Source: Erpobdella octoculata | Lineage: Eukaryota; Annelida; Clitellata; Hirudinida; Erpobdellidae | DNA length: 64,000 nt | Direction: 5' to 3' | Assembly (NCBI GenBank): GCA_963978895.1 | Contig: OZ022243.1 | Location: 13,471,765 to 13,535,764 of the forward strand | Shown here: in pieces, positions 48,454 to 51,854 of the stretch | Position numbering within the stretch: position 1 is the stretch's first letter | Layout of the letters: each line of letters opens with the position of its first letter | Notes under the pieces: generated by a model | The model's input: the letters and a program-made list of their open reading frames with translations, nothing else | Database searches by the model: none | Told to the model about the DNA's origin: nothing | Translations under genes and position numbers: made by a program

Positions 48454-48995
48454 AATATATCTATATAAAACCTGTTTTATCTAATCTTAAGTTAAACGAA
48501 ACTTTCTATTGTTTACCAAAGATATTTCATAGTCACAGATTTTTCGCTAGGTGTCTAAAAAAACTTTTTGAATGCAAATCCGCACATAACTATAATTCTA
48601 ATTGAGATATTTTTTCAAAAATGAGTTTTAATTATGGAACTCACTCCTGCTTGAGTCCTTTAAATCTAAAAAATTACTGGTACCTAGTCTATAATCACAC
48701 ATTGACCCTCATGCCGCTGTTATCTCGATTTTAAAAATGCTGCTAGGTTTTGTTGTTGATTTATTGCATGTATGTGTGTGAAATTGTAGCATTTATTTTT
48801 CTATTTTTAATGTTCAAATTTGGATATGCTTAAAATTTATGATTTTTCTTTAAAAAGGCATTATTTTTCAGATATAAAGTGGATGCCCACAAGGATTTTG
48901 TTCAGGGGTTATCTTGGAATCCCATTAACAACTGTTTGTTGTCTTGTTCTTGGGATGAAACCATTAAACTCCATTCTATGGATAAAACTAACTAA
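16384..48995 (+). CDS. WDR77: WDR77/MEP50 methylosome WD40 protein, nine exons
   Basis: Coding exons: 16394-16457, 16519-16704, 16781-16919, 17020-17069, 17167-17237, 23362-23416, 30537-30714, 30812-30898 and 48872-48995. Together they make 954 nt, or 317 residues (human WDR77 is 342). All introns are GT/AG and every junction keeps phase. WD40 signatures in order: DGAVLAVASSL with W-TGKV, SGNVILWEV, SVKLWNSEDF, LLLTCSQDKRIFLWDLRKSK, CLTWVPQQ with GTDTGEVLTMDLR, MFASASQDASVAV, and DAHKDFVQGLSWNP then SWDETIKL before the stop. The order and spacing follow WDR77, the PRMT5 partner that helps symmetrically dimethylate histones and Sm proteins in cytoplasm and nucleus. Exon 1 is preceded by an acceptor-like CCATTGTTTAG, so a 5' noncoding exon or a spliced leader may lie upstream. 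Introns 5, 6 and 8 (6.1, 7.1 and 18.0 kb) are filled with transposons. The identity is from remembered family patterns, not a search. Confidence 0.85.
17261..17330 (-). repeat. Decayed transposon end inside WDR77 intron 5
   Basis: ACTAGCTGGTTTACACGGC followed by TTTGCTCGGGC and GAGGTTTTTCTC resembles the termini of the composite family (ACTAGCGGGG, CCCGGCGTTGCCCGGG, AGAGGTTTTTCT). The match is loose, so it is a relative or an old copy. Confidence 0.4.
17431..17512. repeat. (AT)n microsatellite
   Basis: About 80 bp of AT repeat. It marks the downstream break of the Penelope fragment at 17515-17645. Confidence 0.97.
17515..17645 (-). pseudogene. Penelope-like ORF, N-terminal fragment
   Basis: On the minus strand the frame NLIPNKKEIVILQNFCKK, then NAEWTKKF, then LKEDIIPKYA is open and ends at the AT microsatellite. 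It lies downstream, in transcriptional sense, of the larger Penelope-like ORF at 18284-19825, with a hammerhead-like motif in between. That is the layout expected of two Penelope-like copies in tandem, the upstream one lacking its 5' part and the downstream one retaining only its 5' part. Confidence 0.55.
17669..17710 (-). ncRNA. Hammerhead-ribozyme-like motif
   Basis: Read on the minus strand, a 5-bp stem I (GGGCU/AGCCC) encloses CUGAAGA. A bulged U follows, then stem II GGA/UCC with loop UACG, then GAA, a short stem III ACU/AGU with loop GGCC, and a final U before stem I. That gives the conserved CUGANGA, GAA and UH residues in the right order. The extra U before stem II is a deviation. Hammerheads are known in the terminal repeats of Penelope-like elements, and this lies between two Penelope coding pieces. 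Catalytic activity is unproven. Confidence 0.5.
18284..19825 (-). CDS. Penelope-like reverse transcriptase/GIY-YIG protein, 5'-truncated
   Basis: 513 open codons on the minus strand. Residues about 1-110 are the C-terminal part of a reverse transcriptase, with the active-site motif YVRYVDDIFV near residue 30. A helical linker follows, then a cysteine/histidine stretch CPHDHF and the endonuclease-like region TTYIGSTITSLSRRL near 240, ending in EALLIQDQRPSIN. That order defines Penelope-like elements (RT plus GIY-YIG endonuclease), which use target-primed retrotransposition. The N-terminal part of the RT is missing: upstream DNA from about 19826 is unrelated and begins with a GACT repeat. After the endonuclease comes a long acidic tail that includes six 9-residue repeats (AVLDSKSQE type). 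No stop interrupts the frame, so loss of the 5' part was recent. The element lies antisense in WDR77 intron 5. Confidence 0.85.
   Translation of the reverse strand: MVFAEFYMSKVEENVFQEICEKPQIYVRYVDDIFVLCKDYDQLTKLKTSFENNSVLKFTTEFNPDNKLPFLDLFVTKTNRSLKMNLYKKPTNHGETLNAADFCPERYKISVVLNMLHRARQATDNLDELKTEIQKIKTTLINNNFTNRLVDDIVARFLKDSSNMEKFKDTGKKILNLFYGAQMHSSYRVDEEIIKNIVKTQVKVADTNEYRLRLNVFYRPKPTHKFTCPHDHFEKQVTTYIGSTITSLSRRLTMHLQGGSIAKHFRETHFCNLTRQILVDNTKIIGTNSNPKRLRILEALLIQDQRPSINIQDNNFSHLLKLFGSSIVGQVESKRKKTEVLNSSDERKDCCDRRSVEFVGFDAVLDSKSQEAVLDSKSQEAVLDSRFQEAVLDSKSQEAVLESESQEAVLDSETQETEISPELVPQKEKVEKCSNCDSKFQEPKILNNEEERRDSCAFHPVELVGFDSTFDPDLREDHLHTGKVEDMDVLKKCKNECDKRPGEEELIDDRADL
18579..18738 (-). repeat. 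27-bp in-frame tandem repeat
   Basis: About six copies of a 27-bp unit (TTAGAGTCGAGAACAGC plus CTCTTGAGAC type on the plus strand). In the Penelope-like ORF these encode repeated AVLDSKSQE. Copies differ by a few substitutions but keep the frame. Confidence 0.95.
19826..20425. other. AT-rich DNA with a diverged duplication
   Basis: It begins with a short GACT repeat and CATCACGAAATCGCAAAAACC, text typical of a non-autonomous transposon tail. Two diverged units of about 165 bp follow (about 20040-20160 and 20205-20330), sharing ATTCAACCGAATA and TTATTTACTGAATCTTGG. No coding content. Confidence 0.5.
20426..20752 (+). repeat. Minisatellite element, single unit
   Basis: It starts with the conserved AGCAAATCTATTTTACGTTTT, continues with about a dozen diverged CGGGAACGGGAAAGCGAC-like units, and ends CTCGGGCAACGCCGGGCA then CCGCTAGT at 20752. 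The LINE fragment resumes immediately after CTAGT. Confidence 0.75.
20753..21169 (+). pseudogene. CR1/L2-like LINE ORF2 fragment (EN-RT linker)
   Basis: One open frame from about 20753 to a TAG at 21167-21169. It contains LAKKHRRKCERKYFSS, then SPRSLWRSLNNLLHRREK, then LADSFSTFFTQKIESLND. A run with LWRSLN followed by LA-SF--FF--KI is the typical linker between the apurinic endonuclease and the reverse transcriptase in CR1/L2-type LINEs. Neither catalytic domain is present. The 5' side is cut at the end of the minisatellite element and the 3' side runs into AT microsatellite. Confidence 0.7.
21190..21300. repeat. (AT)n microsatellites around ATGAATGTTTGTATG
   Basis: Two AT runs (about 21196-21236 and 21256-21294) flank the first bases of a composite-family block. 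Confidence 0.95.
21300..21990 (+). repeat. Composite-family element with long (GTAT)n tracts
   Basis: The conserved block with GCATTGCTACACCATTCATC and GACTCTCAAGG (reverse) text is followed by three GTAT/GTGT microsatellite tracts (about 21441-21540, 21593-21634, 21683-21838). These are separated by two copies of TGTAGAATCGGATCTAGG. A very short minisatellite follows, and the end CCGGGCAACGCCGGGTGCA with CCGCTAGT at 21988. The YVCM-repeat open frames are artefacts of the tetranucleotide. Confidence 0.75.
22000..23361. other. WDR77 intron 5, no gene recognised
   Basis: AT-rich unique DNA within intron 5. The only structure I see is the perfect hairpin at 23111-23167. Confidence 0.6.
23111..23167. 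repeat. Perfect hairpin, 27-bp arms, 3-nt loop
   Basis: The arms 23111-23137 and 23141-23167 are exact reverse complements (outer text CTTAAATTTTATTTTATTTT) around TTA. The AT-rich palindrome could extrude as a cruciform or form a hairpin in the intron transcript. Confidence 0.97.
23686..24372 (+). mobile_element. hAT remnant, TATCGATA subterminal repeats, BED piece
   Basis: It starts TAGGGATGTTGAAAAATATCG, followed by many TATCGATA-like motifs, and the right side repeats them near 24340-24372. The interior (about 23820-24130) matches the BED-finger region of the element at 25863 in the opposite orientation: GTGTGGAACTTCTTC and CAGTAAAGATAATGTTACTTG occur in both. A short composite-family minisatellite (24180-24340) has landed inside. 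The right terminus is not clean. Confidence 0.6.
24390..24737 (-). pseudogene. Penelope-like GIY-YIG endonuclease fragment
   Basis: The 115-codon minus-strand frame with RLARRLTMHIQNGAIKKHF, then KICEALFIKKFAPSIN, lines up with SRRLTMHLQGGSIAKHF and LEALLIQDQRPSIN of the ORF at 18284-19825. It belongs to a different, diverged Penelope-like copy. The RT and the first strand of the endonuclease are missing, cut at the right inverted repeat. The acidic C-terminal repeats of the other copy are absent. Confidence 0.7.
24885..24940. repeat. (AT)n microsatellite
   Basis: About 55 bp of AT repeat adjoining the right inverted repeat of the Penelope-derived element. Confidence 0.97.
25045..25410 (-). 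repeat. Composite-family element, degenerate copy
   Basis: GGAGGTGTTTTTACTG is followed by diverged pyrimidine-rich minisatellite units (about 25075-25290), then CTCCGCTCATTTTGTGAC and the block ending GAATGGTGTAGCAATGCATAAAGG. The terminal CTAG hairpin is lost. Confidence 0.7.
25411..25862. other. AT-rich intron DNA, nothing recognised
   Basis: Unique AT-rich sequence in WDR77 intron 6 with no repeat or coding signal that I can see. Confidence 0.5.
25863..26530 (-). mobile_element. hAT remnant with BED finger, TATCGATA family
   Basis: It starts TAGGAATGTCGAAAGTG, then many TATCGATATATCG motifs, then a small composite-family minisatellite, then a minus-strand BED-finger exon (26174-26362). 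It is the same family as 23686-24372, in the opposite internal orientation. The right end merges with the next palindromic element. Confidence 0.6.
26174..26362 (-). pseudogene. hAT transposase N-terminus, BED zinc finger
   Basis: 62 codons opening MSLSSSSVVWNFLKK, with VTCNLCGNSYKT and then NLAAHLQNKH. That is the BED arrangement: an aromatic W-F start, a CxxC pair and an HxxxH ending. It would bind the element's ends. The rest of the transposase is gone. Confidence 0.75.
27278..27691. repeat. 207-bp tandem duplication
   Basis: Two nearly identical units, period 207 bp. Each runs from TATTATCCCC past AAGCCACGCCCCTCATAGG to CAATCGTACTCGATGAC. A third partial start is at 28690. Confidence 0.95.
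27741..28045. repeat. Duplicated block, about 100 bp each
   Basis: TGTATAGAATTGGAATGATT through GTATGTGAGTATGTGTGTGT occurs at about 27747-27870 and 27925-28050. The second half recurs at 28830-28915. The first copy and 28830-28915 continue into the same CACGTCGTCTGCAGCTGG text, so a longer ancestral unit is broken up here. Confidence 0.85.
28052..28321 (+). repeat. Dispersed 270-bp repeat, copy 1
   Basis: CAAGTTCAGGGACGAAGTCG through TACTACAGTTACTACATGC is repeated almost exactly at 35916-36185, 7.9 kb away. There the repeat directly follows the endonuclease-like ORF, so this copy may be a detached 3' part of the same retroelement. Confidence 0.9.
28778..28832. repeat. (AT)n microsatellite
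   Basis: AT repeat interrupted by AAATAT. It splits a copy of the block described at 27741-28045. Confidence 0.95.
29366..30530. other. WDR77 intron 6 tail, one perfect palindrome
   Basis: Mostly unique DNA. A 22-bp perfect palindrome (TTGGGGTCCATATGGACCCC then AA) lies at 29789-29810, followed by CCTCTGAGGGTTAA, which looks like the end of a TTAA-targeting element. A related GGTCCAAATGAACCCC is at about 29613. Too little is present for a firm call. Confidence 0.45.
31089..31315 (-). repeat. Composite-family element, short copy
   Basis: It starts ACTAGCGGGGCACCCAGGG, then TTTTTAGAGGTTTTTCT, diverged minisatellite units and the TCATTTTGTGACCG block. It lies 190 bp into WDR77 intron 8. Confidence 0.75.
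31323..31680 (+). mobile_element. hAT remnant, CCGGTA subterminal repeats
   Basis: It starts TAGGGCTGTGCCGGTATACC, with repeated ACCGGT/CCGGTAT motifs and a related right region ending near ACCGTTACCGGTAGTG. The family recurs at 42603-42830. The right terminal repeat is missing. No coding sequence. Confidence 0.6.
31879..33535 (-). pseudogene. Decayed transposase-like gene of an unnamed family
   Basis: Minus-strand text in several frames. The N-terminal piece (33535-33311) has LRTFIHYHKALKQ and DLAHIWNKARIPM. Next comes a stretch with LDLLFDISHKDASKLI and EDKVFLEDQQNARMMKM (about 33230-33110). The main open frame (32810-32037) has LSDKKFTILAAAIA, then VVHWDGKMMGD, then VDRIAIDVTG, then MCFDRTASNTGSKNG and ACCHHMHEV. 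It then shifts frame near 32085 into LPREDYKEMIKLCLL (32070-31879). I have seen this domain order in multi-copy unnamed invertebrate proteins. Aspartates in HWDGK and CFDRTASNTG suggest an RNase H-like nuclease core, so a transposase is my inference. Stops and at least one frameshift make it non-functional. Confidence 0.6.
33540..33690. other. Short AT-rich spacer
   Basis: Unique AT-rich DNA between the transposase-like remnant and the next composite element. Confidence 0.5.
33691..34560 (-). repeat. Composite minisatellite element, copy 2
   Basis: ACTAGCGGGGTTACCCGGCG starts a unit with about 13 copies of the 18-bp TTCCCGTTCCCGGTCGCT minisatellite (33905-34200). It meets, head to head at the conserved GTAAAATAGATTTGCTAAGAC (34257-34276), a second unit of about ten GGGAAAGCGACCGGGAGC copies. 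The outer end of the second unit is cut by an AT/ATATATG microsatellite. It is near-identical to 38775-39330 and to the complement of 4115-4694. Confidence 0.85.
34553..34717. repeat. (AT)n / ATATATG microsatellite
   Basis: About 165 bp of AT repeat punctuated by periodic ATG variants. It replaces the end of the composite element. Confidence 0.97.
34960..35310 (+). repeat. Composite-family fragment plus (ACAT)n
   Basis: Diverged minisatellite units (34970-35100) are joined to CTCACCCGCTCCGCTCATTT, the block with GGATGAATGGTGTAGC, and a short ACAT/GTAT tract at 35262-35309 that ends in the endonuclease-like ORF. Confidence 0.7.
35311..35902 (+). pseudogene. Retroelement C-terminal domain, PD-(D/E)xK-like, one stop
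   Basis: One frame from about 35311 (WRHNEVLREI) to a TAA at 35900, broken only by a TAA at 35519-35521. Key text: FPELVRSSGLRPDIVIFSS, then LLFIELTVPWESNMEAS, then FPVEVGARGLAGRSL and ASFWIWMQRNEK. The RPD followed about 17 residues later by a hydrophobic strand and ELT is the PD-(D/E)xK spacing of restriction-like endonucleases. Such domains lie C-terminal to the reverse transcriptase in R2/NeSL-type LINEs. Similar ORF ends are common in invertebrate genomes. No RT is visible here; the 5' side is cut by a microsatellite. The 3' side continues into the 270-bp repeat at 35916-36185 and then an open stretch with GGGRLINGRGPPSRG. The restriction-like assignment is inference. Confidence 0.55.
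35916..36185 (+). repeat. Dispersed 270-bp repeat, copy 2
   Basis: Near-identical to 28052-28321. It follows the endonuclease-like ORF after 14 bp and runs on to about 36430 without the copy-1 flank, so it is likely part of the same retroelement's 3' region. Confidence 0.9.
36446..36605. repeat. (ACAT)n, composite-family start and (AT)n
   Basis: ACAT repeat (36451-36500), inverted ATGAATGTTTGTATG motifs, the start GCATTGCTACACCATTCATC, then AT repeat in which the hAT at 36606 is inserted. Confidence 0.85.
36606..37906 (-). mobile_element. hAT element, ACCCGAACCCGAA subterminal repeats
   Basis: It is bounded by TAGGGATGTCACGGGTA and TACCCGTGACATCCCTA and inserted in an (AT)n tract, consistent with an ATATATAT target duplication. 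Both ends carry many ACCCGAACCCGAA motifs. The centre carries a minus-strand hAT dimerisation-domain fragment (36913-37158) and a diverged direct duplication (about 37375-37445 and 37548-37640, sharing CACTAATCCGCCTGATTA). It is deleted relative to an autonomous element. Confidence 0.9.
36913..37158 (-). pseudogene. hAT transposase C-terminal dimerisation fragment
   Basis: 81 codons with DPLLWWKDNRTNFPNLAVIA, then RYLAAPATSVPSEPLFS, then NRLSGKTAEKLLFMKYN and a stop. This is the classic hAT C-terminal (Dimer_Tnp_hAT) pattern: W near the start, S-P-S-E-R/P-F-S in the middle, N-R-L and L-F-N/K near the end. The N-terminal BED finger and catalytic acids are absent. It lies inside the element at 36606-37906. 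Confidence 0.85.
37907..37977. repeat. (AT)n microsatellite
   Basis: About 70 bp of AT repeat, the target of the preceding hAT insertion. Confidence 0.97.
38168..38234. repeat. (AT)n microsatellite
   Basis: About 65 bp of AT repeat at the tail of the tRNA-like sequence, as often seen at the 3' end of SINEs. Confidence 0.97.
38235..38515 (-). mobile_element. tRNA-related SINE or tRNA pseudogene
   Basis: On the minus strand, text starting near 38321 has an A-box-like GGTGGCTCAGTTGG and a B-box GGTTCGATTCC at about 38248-38258, spaced like a tRNA gene with a long variable arm. The acceptor ends do not pair well, and the downstream side is an AT repeat. This fits a SINE head better than a working tRNA. 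The rest of the block, to 38515, has no other match. A tRNA of the Leu/Ser size class that has decayed is the alternative. Confidence 0.5.
38505..38568. repeat. (AT)n microsatellite
   Basis: About 60 bp of AT repeat. Confidence 0.97.
38570..40010 (-). repeat. Composite minisatellite element, copy 3, with flanking block
   Basis: Bases 38570-38770: the GGATGAATGGTGTAGCAATG block and (ACAT)n. Bases 38775-39330: a unit starting ACTAGCGGGGTTACCCGGCG with about ten 18-bp CCCGTTCCCGGTCGCTTT repeats. Bases 39330-39730: a head-to-head unit with about nine GGGAGCGGGAAAGCGACC repeats ending GGGTATCTCCGCTAGT. Bases 39731-40010: ACAC/ACAT microsatellite and a second GGATGAATGGTGTAGC block. Bases 38775-40010 as a whole are the inverted copy of 3583-4694. 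Confidence 0.85.
40310..40785 (+). pseudogene. RTE-like LINE, endonuclease C-terminus and linker
   Basis: Plus-strand text over about 475 bp with several stops: a DYILVTMCERKLIKDA-like stretch, then PQHKLLIFIMELKERV, then VKFVERFKES, then GIRRHKETWWWSED (frame 40679). A DYI-V start, a QHKLL strand and KETWWWNE-like text are hallmarks of the apurinic endonuclease end and linker of RTE-type LINEs. The reverse transcriptase part of what may be the same copy resumes at 43626. Intervening DNA is inserted. Confidence 0.6.
40790..41209 (-). pseudogene. CR1/L2-like LINE ORF2 C-terminus
   Basis: Minus-strand text: LYGTSASNFQKLQHIQNSLA, then HITPVLAQLHWLPLTE, then FKVLTT-QPDYLYDPL, and near the end IAPTVWNNLL. 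An N--KLQ--QNSLAR, HITP-L--LHWLP and a final AP--WN-LP motif are the standard C-terminus of CR1/L2 LINEs. Stops and frame changes show decay. It is antisense to, and interrupts, the RTE-like fragment. Confidence 0.75.
41215..42355. other. Low-complexity AAATAAAAAC-rich DNA
   Basis: Repeated diverged AACTAAATAAAAACAAAAATT-like motifs, possibly an old decayed tandem repeat. It includes one small BED-finger-like fragment (41598-41712). Confidence 0.5.
41598..41712 (+). pseudogene. BED-finger-like fragment of a hAT transposase
   Basis: ATG-initiated stretch MLAGRKKDSSVWEFFVYDFS then TNKSKKD. SSVWEFF-YD---NKS is the usual start of BED-type fingers in ZBED/hAT proteins. The CxxC and H residues that should follow are missing, so only the first strand survives. 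Confidence 0.45.
42356..42595 (+). repeat. Relative of the composite family, different subfamily
   Basis: It starts near AATCTTTATATGTAAAGTAA and contains CACATCCGAACCACTAGAGC. It ends CTAAAAAACCTGAGCAACGC then TGGGTAACATTGTTAGT. The end corresponds to the CTAAAAACCCCGGGCAACGCCGGGT-CTAGT terminus of the composite elements, but there is no minisatellite. Confidence 0.55.
42603..42835 (+). mobile_element. hAT remnant, CCGGTA family, copy 2
   Basis: It starts TAGGGCTGTAGTGGTATATC, with repeated CCGGTATACCGG motifs and a right region ACCGGTAGTACCGG that matches the copy at 31323-31680. The outer right terminus is missing. Confidence 0.6.
42845..43087 (+). pseudogene. Unrecognised 80-codon open frame
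   Basis: ATG to stop without interruption, N-terminal hydrophobic half then KQFKNIFDKTLGINEKNGDS. It begins in the flank of a hAT remnant, lies between two LINE pieces and has no match that I recognise. Probably a fragment of a repeat or a chance frame. Confidence 0.2.
43626..44224 (+). pseudogene. RTE-like LINE, reverse transcriptase C-terminal part
   Basis: Plus-strand text in shifting frames: LLYADGLALLAAAN (the YADD active-site motif with the second Asp changed to Gly), then CKWPCCVCRKGV with a CLDCK pair (zinc knuckle), then VTKFCYLGDTLGACRGVEEV, then YQVSKVYSTEMWS. This order (YADD, CGVCRKGVG-like knuckle, FCYLGD, exit strands) is that of one RTE-like LINE group common in invertebrates. 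The LINE is interrupted at 44233 by a DNA transposon and resumes at 46219. The mutated catalytic Asp and stops mean it is dead. Confidence 0.7.
44233..46210 (-). mobile_element. DNA transposon inserted in the RTE-like LINE
   Basis: Ends TAGAGTGTCCCG and CGAGACACCCTA, flanked by a perfect 8-bp duplication TTGTACAA (44225-44232 and 46211-46218). Interior minus-strand coding remnants occupy about 44512-45800. The 8-bp duplication and TAG-starting ends are hAT-like. The LINE text joins across it. A 36-bp tandem duplication (TCTTTGCTGTCCTTATTGAC) is at about 45743-45800. Confidence 0.85.
44512..45640 (-). pseudogene. Transposase-like remnant with CDG-NTG motif
   Basis: Minus-strand pieces: VLADVGLVFTEDLTLVIDKN (about 45590-45500), DDVICVRCDGTPTNTGWKGA (about 45240-45180), then a frame at 44953-44633 with FDDRDYIRELALRRIIKARE and INFSARNYTEIIVWHKRQV. 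A frameshift follows near 44650 into TLERCVKLATEASQSV and DGFVGTRLKSRAEMP. I have seen this protein order in multi-copy unnamed invertebrate genes. The CDGT---NTG motif suggests the second catalytic aspartate of an RNase H-like transposase. It lies inside the element with 8-bp duplications, so it is presumably that element's own transposase, now broken by stops and frameshifts. Confidence 0.6.
46219..46450 (+). pseudogene. RTE-like LINE, C-terminal end
   Basis: Continues the LINE after the transposon: CSLHGRLRWFGHLE, then NDWVLACRGVDVMGMKREGR, then KTTW-ECVEWYMDVLVLKH and ALNRDFWKNL. LRWFGH-ER--DDW, GR-KKTW-ECV and a final R-FW are standard at the C-terminus of RTE/Jockey-type LINE proteins. 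Several stops are present. Confidence 0.75.
46457..46697. mobile_element. PIF/Harbinger-type MITE, copy 1
   Basis: 241 bp with terminal inverted repeats AGCCCTGTACACATCGACAA and the complement, flanked by TTA on both sides (46454-46456 and 46698-46700). A 3-bp TTA duplication is the mark of PIF/Harbinger. The second copy (51855-52303) shares GACAAGCACATTGAAG-like and CCGGACGTGTCAGATTTGAT text. Confidence 0.9.
46701..48340. other. WDR77 intron 8, unrecognised possible gene remnant
   Basis: No firm feature. A minus-strand open frame at 48314-48111 (TISGEIAIDTAERISNIIIS then FLDPSFRQLDCVPH) and scattered minus-strand text down to about 47740, including a Gln/His-rich stretch from a short GACCTGGTTGT-like repeat (47755-47850), could be one decayed protein. 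I do not recognise it. Confidence 0.35.
48343..48465. repeat. (AT)n microsatellite
   Basis: AT repeats with minor interruptions, about 400 bp before the last WDR77 exon. Confidence 0.97.
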
Positions 48996-49286
48996 TACAA
49001 TCAATTTACCTGTGGTTTTTTATTGCATTTATAATGTCTAAGCTGTTACTTGTCTGGAATGGTCTTCAATTATATCAACAGAAAAGGGAAAATGGGTTGT
49101 TTGAAGGGTCTTGGCTTCCAATATAAGAGATGTGGCTGGTGGTTCTGCCAGGAAGCAGTGATGTACAGGTTAAGCACGCTCCAAATAGAAAATCTTGAGT
49201 TACCGCGACCCGATCAGATCTAATAAGTAATAGTAACTCGAACAAGACGTTTTGTATATTACACCATAGTAGCATTTAATCATTAT
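48996..49286. other. WDR77 3' flank with a LINE-related patch
   Basis: The 3' untranslated region begins here. The first AATAAA I see is at 49471, inside repeat DNA, so the true poly(A) site is unclear. Bases 49108-49150 (TGTGGCTGGTGGTTCTGCC) match 43893-43940 in the RTE-like LINE. Confidence 0.5.
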
Positions 49287-50895
49287 TTTTTATTATGGTA
49301 ATTATGGGGAATAGCGGCAGAAATTATTTTCGGTGTTTTTAATTATTTTTATAATATAAAATTAATATAATTAGAAACAAAATTAAATTTAAAAAAAAGT
49401 ATGAATTAATTTGTGTGCCTTAATTGAAAACTATCGCGTTTAACATTCTATGAAGAACAGTTCGGACTTAAATAAACTTACATTTTTTTGTAAATGTTAT
49501 TTTGACTGCGTGAATACTATTTTTTGGGTTACTTTTGCTAATAATTTTTTTTAAGCGCTGTAAATATTTCTTGTCTGCGCTATAAATAGTAATTTCTGTT
49601 TAACTTCGCTATTCATAGTTTTTGTTGCTGTTCTCTTGCGCGTTTCGTGAGTTTTCCGAGAGAATTTTATTATCAAAAATTAATAAACTGCTTGGATCAT
49701 TAAATTGGAGTCATTATTGTGATTACGGTAATCCTGCAGTATAGCGTCCTGAACCGATTTCGATGAAAAATGGCCGGTTTTTTAACGTAAATGATATTTA
49801 AAACATAAATAAAGGAAATAAAGGCTAATTACAACATAAATAACTGAAAAAAAAAACAAAAATTATAGCACTTTAGAACATTTATAAATTACTCCCGAAG
49901 TTAATGTAGTTCCCGATGAAGATCTATTTGTCAATAGCGATAGAAGTGAACAGTAGGAATAAAGGTAATAAAAATTAAATACATTTAAAATAAAAATAGA
50001 CAATTTAGGATAAAAAATTGAAAAATATTAGTTTGCTTTAGAAGTACGAGTTGCGTAACCCGCTCCATGTCTAAAACCGTTTCTTTAAATGCGGCGCTTT
50101 ATGTCAAATTGCCTTAAGAAAAATTAAAAAAACATTGAAAACAATAAATTAGCAACAGAACACCAAGAAAAATTAAAATAATATCAAAGTAAAAGTACTT
50201 GGCGACTTGGCTGTCTTTGGTACGGTTTCTATCATATTTCTTGGAGCAGAAATTTTGAGTTTTAGAGGTCATGTATGTGGCTAGCAGAATCGTTTGGAGA
50301 GCGAAAGAGCGAGCGAGAAAGCGACCAGGAAGAGAAGAGCAATCGGGAGCGGGAATGCGGCCGGGAACGGGAAAACGATCGGGAGCGAGAAAACTAGCGG
50401 GGAAGGAAACGGGAGCGAGAGAAAAATGATGGGAAAACCCCGGGCAACGCTGGATCCCCCGCTAGTCATAGATAAATTTCCACTCAGCGCTCTGATTTTT
50501 TAAAATTTAAATAATTAAAAATTTATTTGTAACTTTTTAAAATGTATTTATTATTTTATTATGTTATTTTATTTGAATATTAACTCTTCCTTGCTTTTCA
50601 TTCCTTGAATTGCATTATTCCGCGTGTCAGCATTGCCTTTGGATATTTTTGCTTAAAGTCGGTTTTCAGTAAGTTTTTCTGTAAAATACTTGTTCGTAAT
50701 ATGTTTTGATAATGTTCTATGGTTATTCTATTAAACAGTTTTTTAAACCGTTTTTTCATCGAAATCGGTTCAGGACGCTATACTGCAGGATTACCGTGAT
50801 TACAAATATATAATTATTATTACGGAAAAATAAATAAAAACACCGAAAATAATTTCTGCCGCTATTCTCCATAATTACCTTTATTATATCATAGG
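49287..50895. mobile_element. Nested palindromic DNA element
   Basis: Outer arms (ATTATGGGGAATAGCGGCAG near 49302-49321 and its near-complement CTGCCGCTATTCTCCATAAT near 50857-50876) enclose a clearer inner element at 49719-50803. The inner element has long inverted ends: GATTACGGTAATCCTGCAGT, then ATAGCGTCCTGAACCGATTT, and the complement. No transposase is seen. A composite-family unit (50285-50466) lies inside. Confidence 0.7.
50285..50466 (+). repeat. Composite-family element, short copy
   Basis: About eight diverged minisatellite units, then AAACCCCGGGCAACGC, then TGGATCCCCCGCTAGT. It sits inside the palindromic element, so it is the later arrival. Confidence 0.75.
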
Positions 50896-51144
50896 AAAAG
50901 ATTAAATACTTAATGTTCAACTTTTAACTTACGCACTTTTTAATGCAACATTAATTTACGCGTATATATAGAGGCGTAACTAGGGTATGGCAGGCATGGC
51001 ACGTGCCATGGACGCCAACTGAATAGGGAGCGAAAAAGCGCCTAACGTATAAATACACAAATGAAATTAAAAAAATATTTTATAGATATAAATATGTGTA
51101 TTAAAAGACTGCGTAGGAAAAAGCATTGCATTCGTTTTGTTTGT
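50896..51144. other. Short repeat-flank DNA
   Basis: AT-rich, with GAGGCGTAACTAGGGTATGG at about 50971, text typical of the end of a MITE. No gene. Confidence 0.4.
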
Positions 51145-51282
51145 TTTTCCAAGTCCTCTATGCCTCTAGCTCTTTTTCTCTGTACAAGTTTCGGTAAACG
51201 GGCATTCGCCGTTGCCGGGCCCGGTGCATGGAACCAACTACCTAAATCTATCCGAAGTGCTGTTCTAAATGAGCTTTGTTAA
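51145..51282 (+). pseudogene. CR1/L2-like LINE C-terminal end
   Basis: The last part of a frame ending in a TAA at 51280 reads SFGKRAFAVAGPGAWNQLPK then SIRSAVLNE. The R-F-VAGP--WN-LP--IR pattern is the standard C-terminal tail of CR1/L2 ORF2. Only this tail is present. Confidence 0.75.
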
Positions 51283-51825
51283 AAAAACACTTTTTTAATT
51301 TGACATATTGTTAATGGCATTCTTAGTGCAAGACTCTTGTTTTGTTTTAGATACAATACTAAATAATGTGTATTCTGTGCTAAAGCCGTTCGGAATACTT
51401 GGAATCCCCGTCGCGTAGCACGTGCATCGGTATTCTAACGTAGGTACGATAAACGAAAATCGGTCTCTTTGCGGTCTGTTGCTCAATTCAAAATTTGTTC
51501 GCATGACTATCCTTCTCGTCGCGGCTTCGCTCGCTTGAGAAAGAGACTACGCATCCACAGTAGCGTACTGAACGGGGCAATTTTTTACGGCCCGGTCCGG
51601 TCCGTCGACAACTTGGCCCGGCACGCTTCATAAGCCAAAATTTCAGGCCCAGCACGGCCCATCTAATTTGGGCTTGGCCCGTTTTTACAGGCCTACAATT
51701 TCTATATACTTTGAAATTGATTTTGAAATGACGCGCGTGCCCGTGTATTGGGTTGTTTTTCAATTCTTCAACTAGTTCAGGCTAGTTATATATAAAGTCG
51801 CGGGCGTGAACTATGAATAACATCG
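51283..51825. other. Spacer before the split tRNA gene
   Basis: Unique moderate-GC DNA with CGGCCCGGTCCGG-like runs at 51589-51680. A 40-bp sequence containing GTGCCCGTGTATTGGGTTG (about 51737-51766) is repeated directly at 52378-52408 on the other side of the tRNA. Confidence 0.5.
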
Positions 51826-51854
51826 GTCTAGATAGCTCAGTTGGGAGAGTGTTA

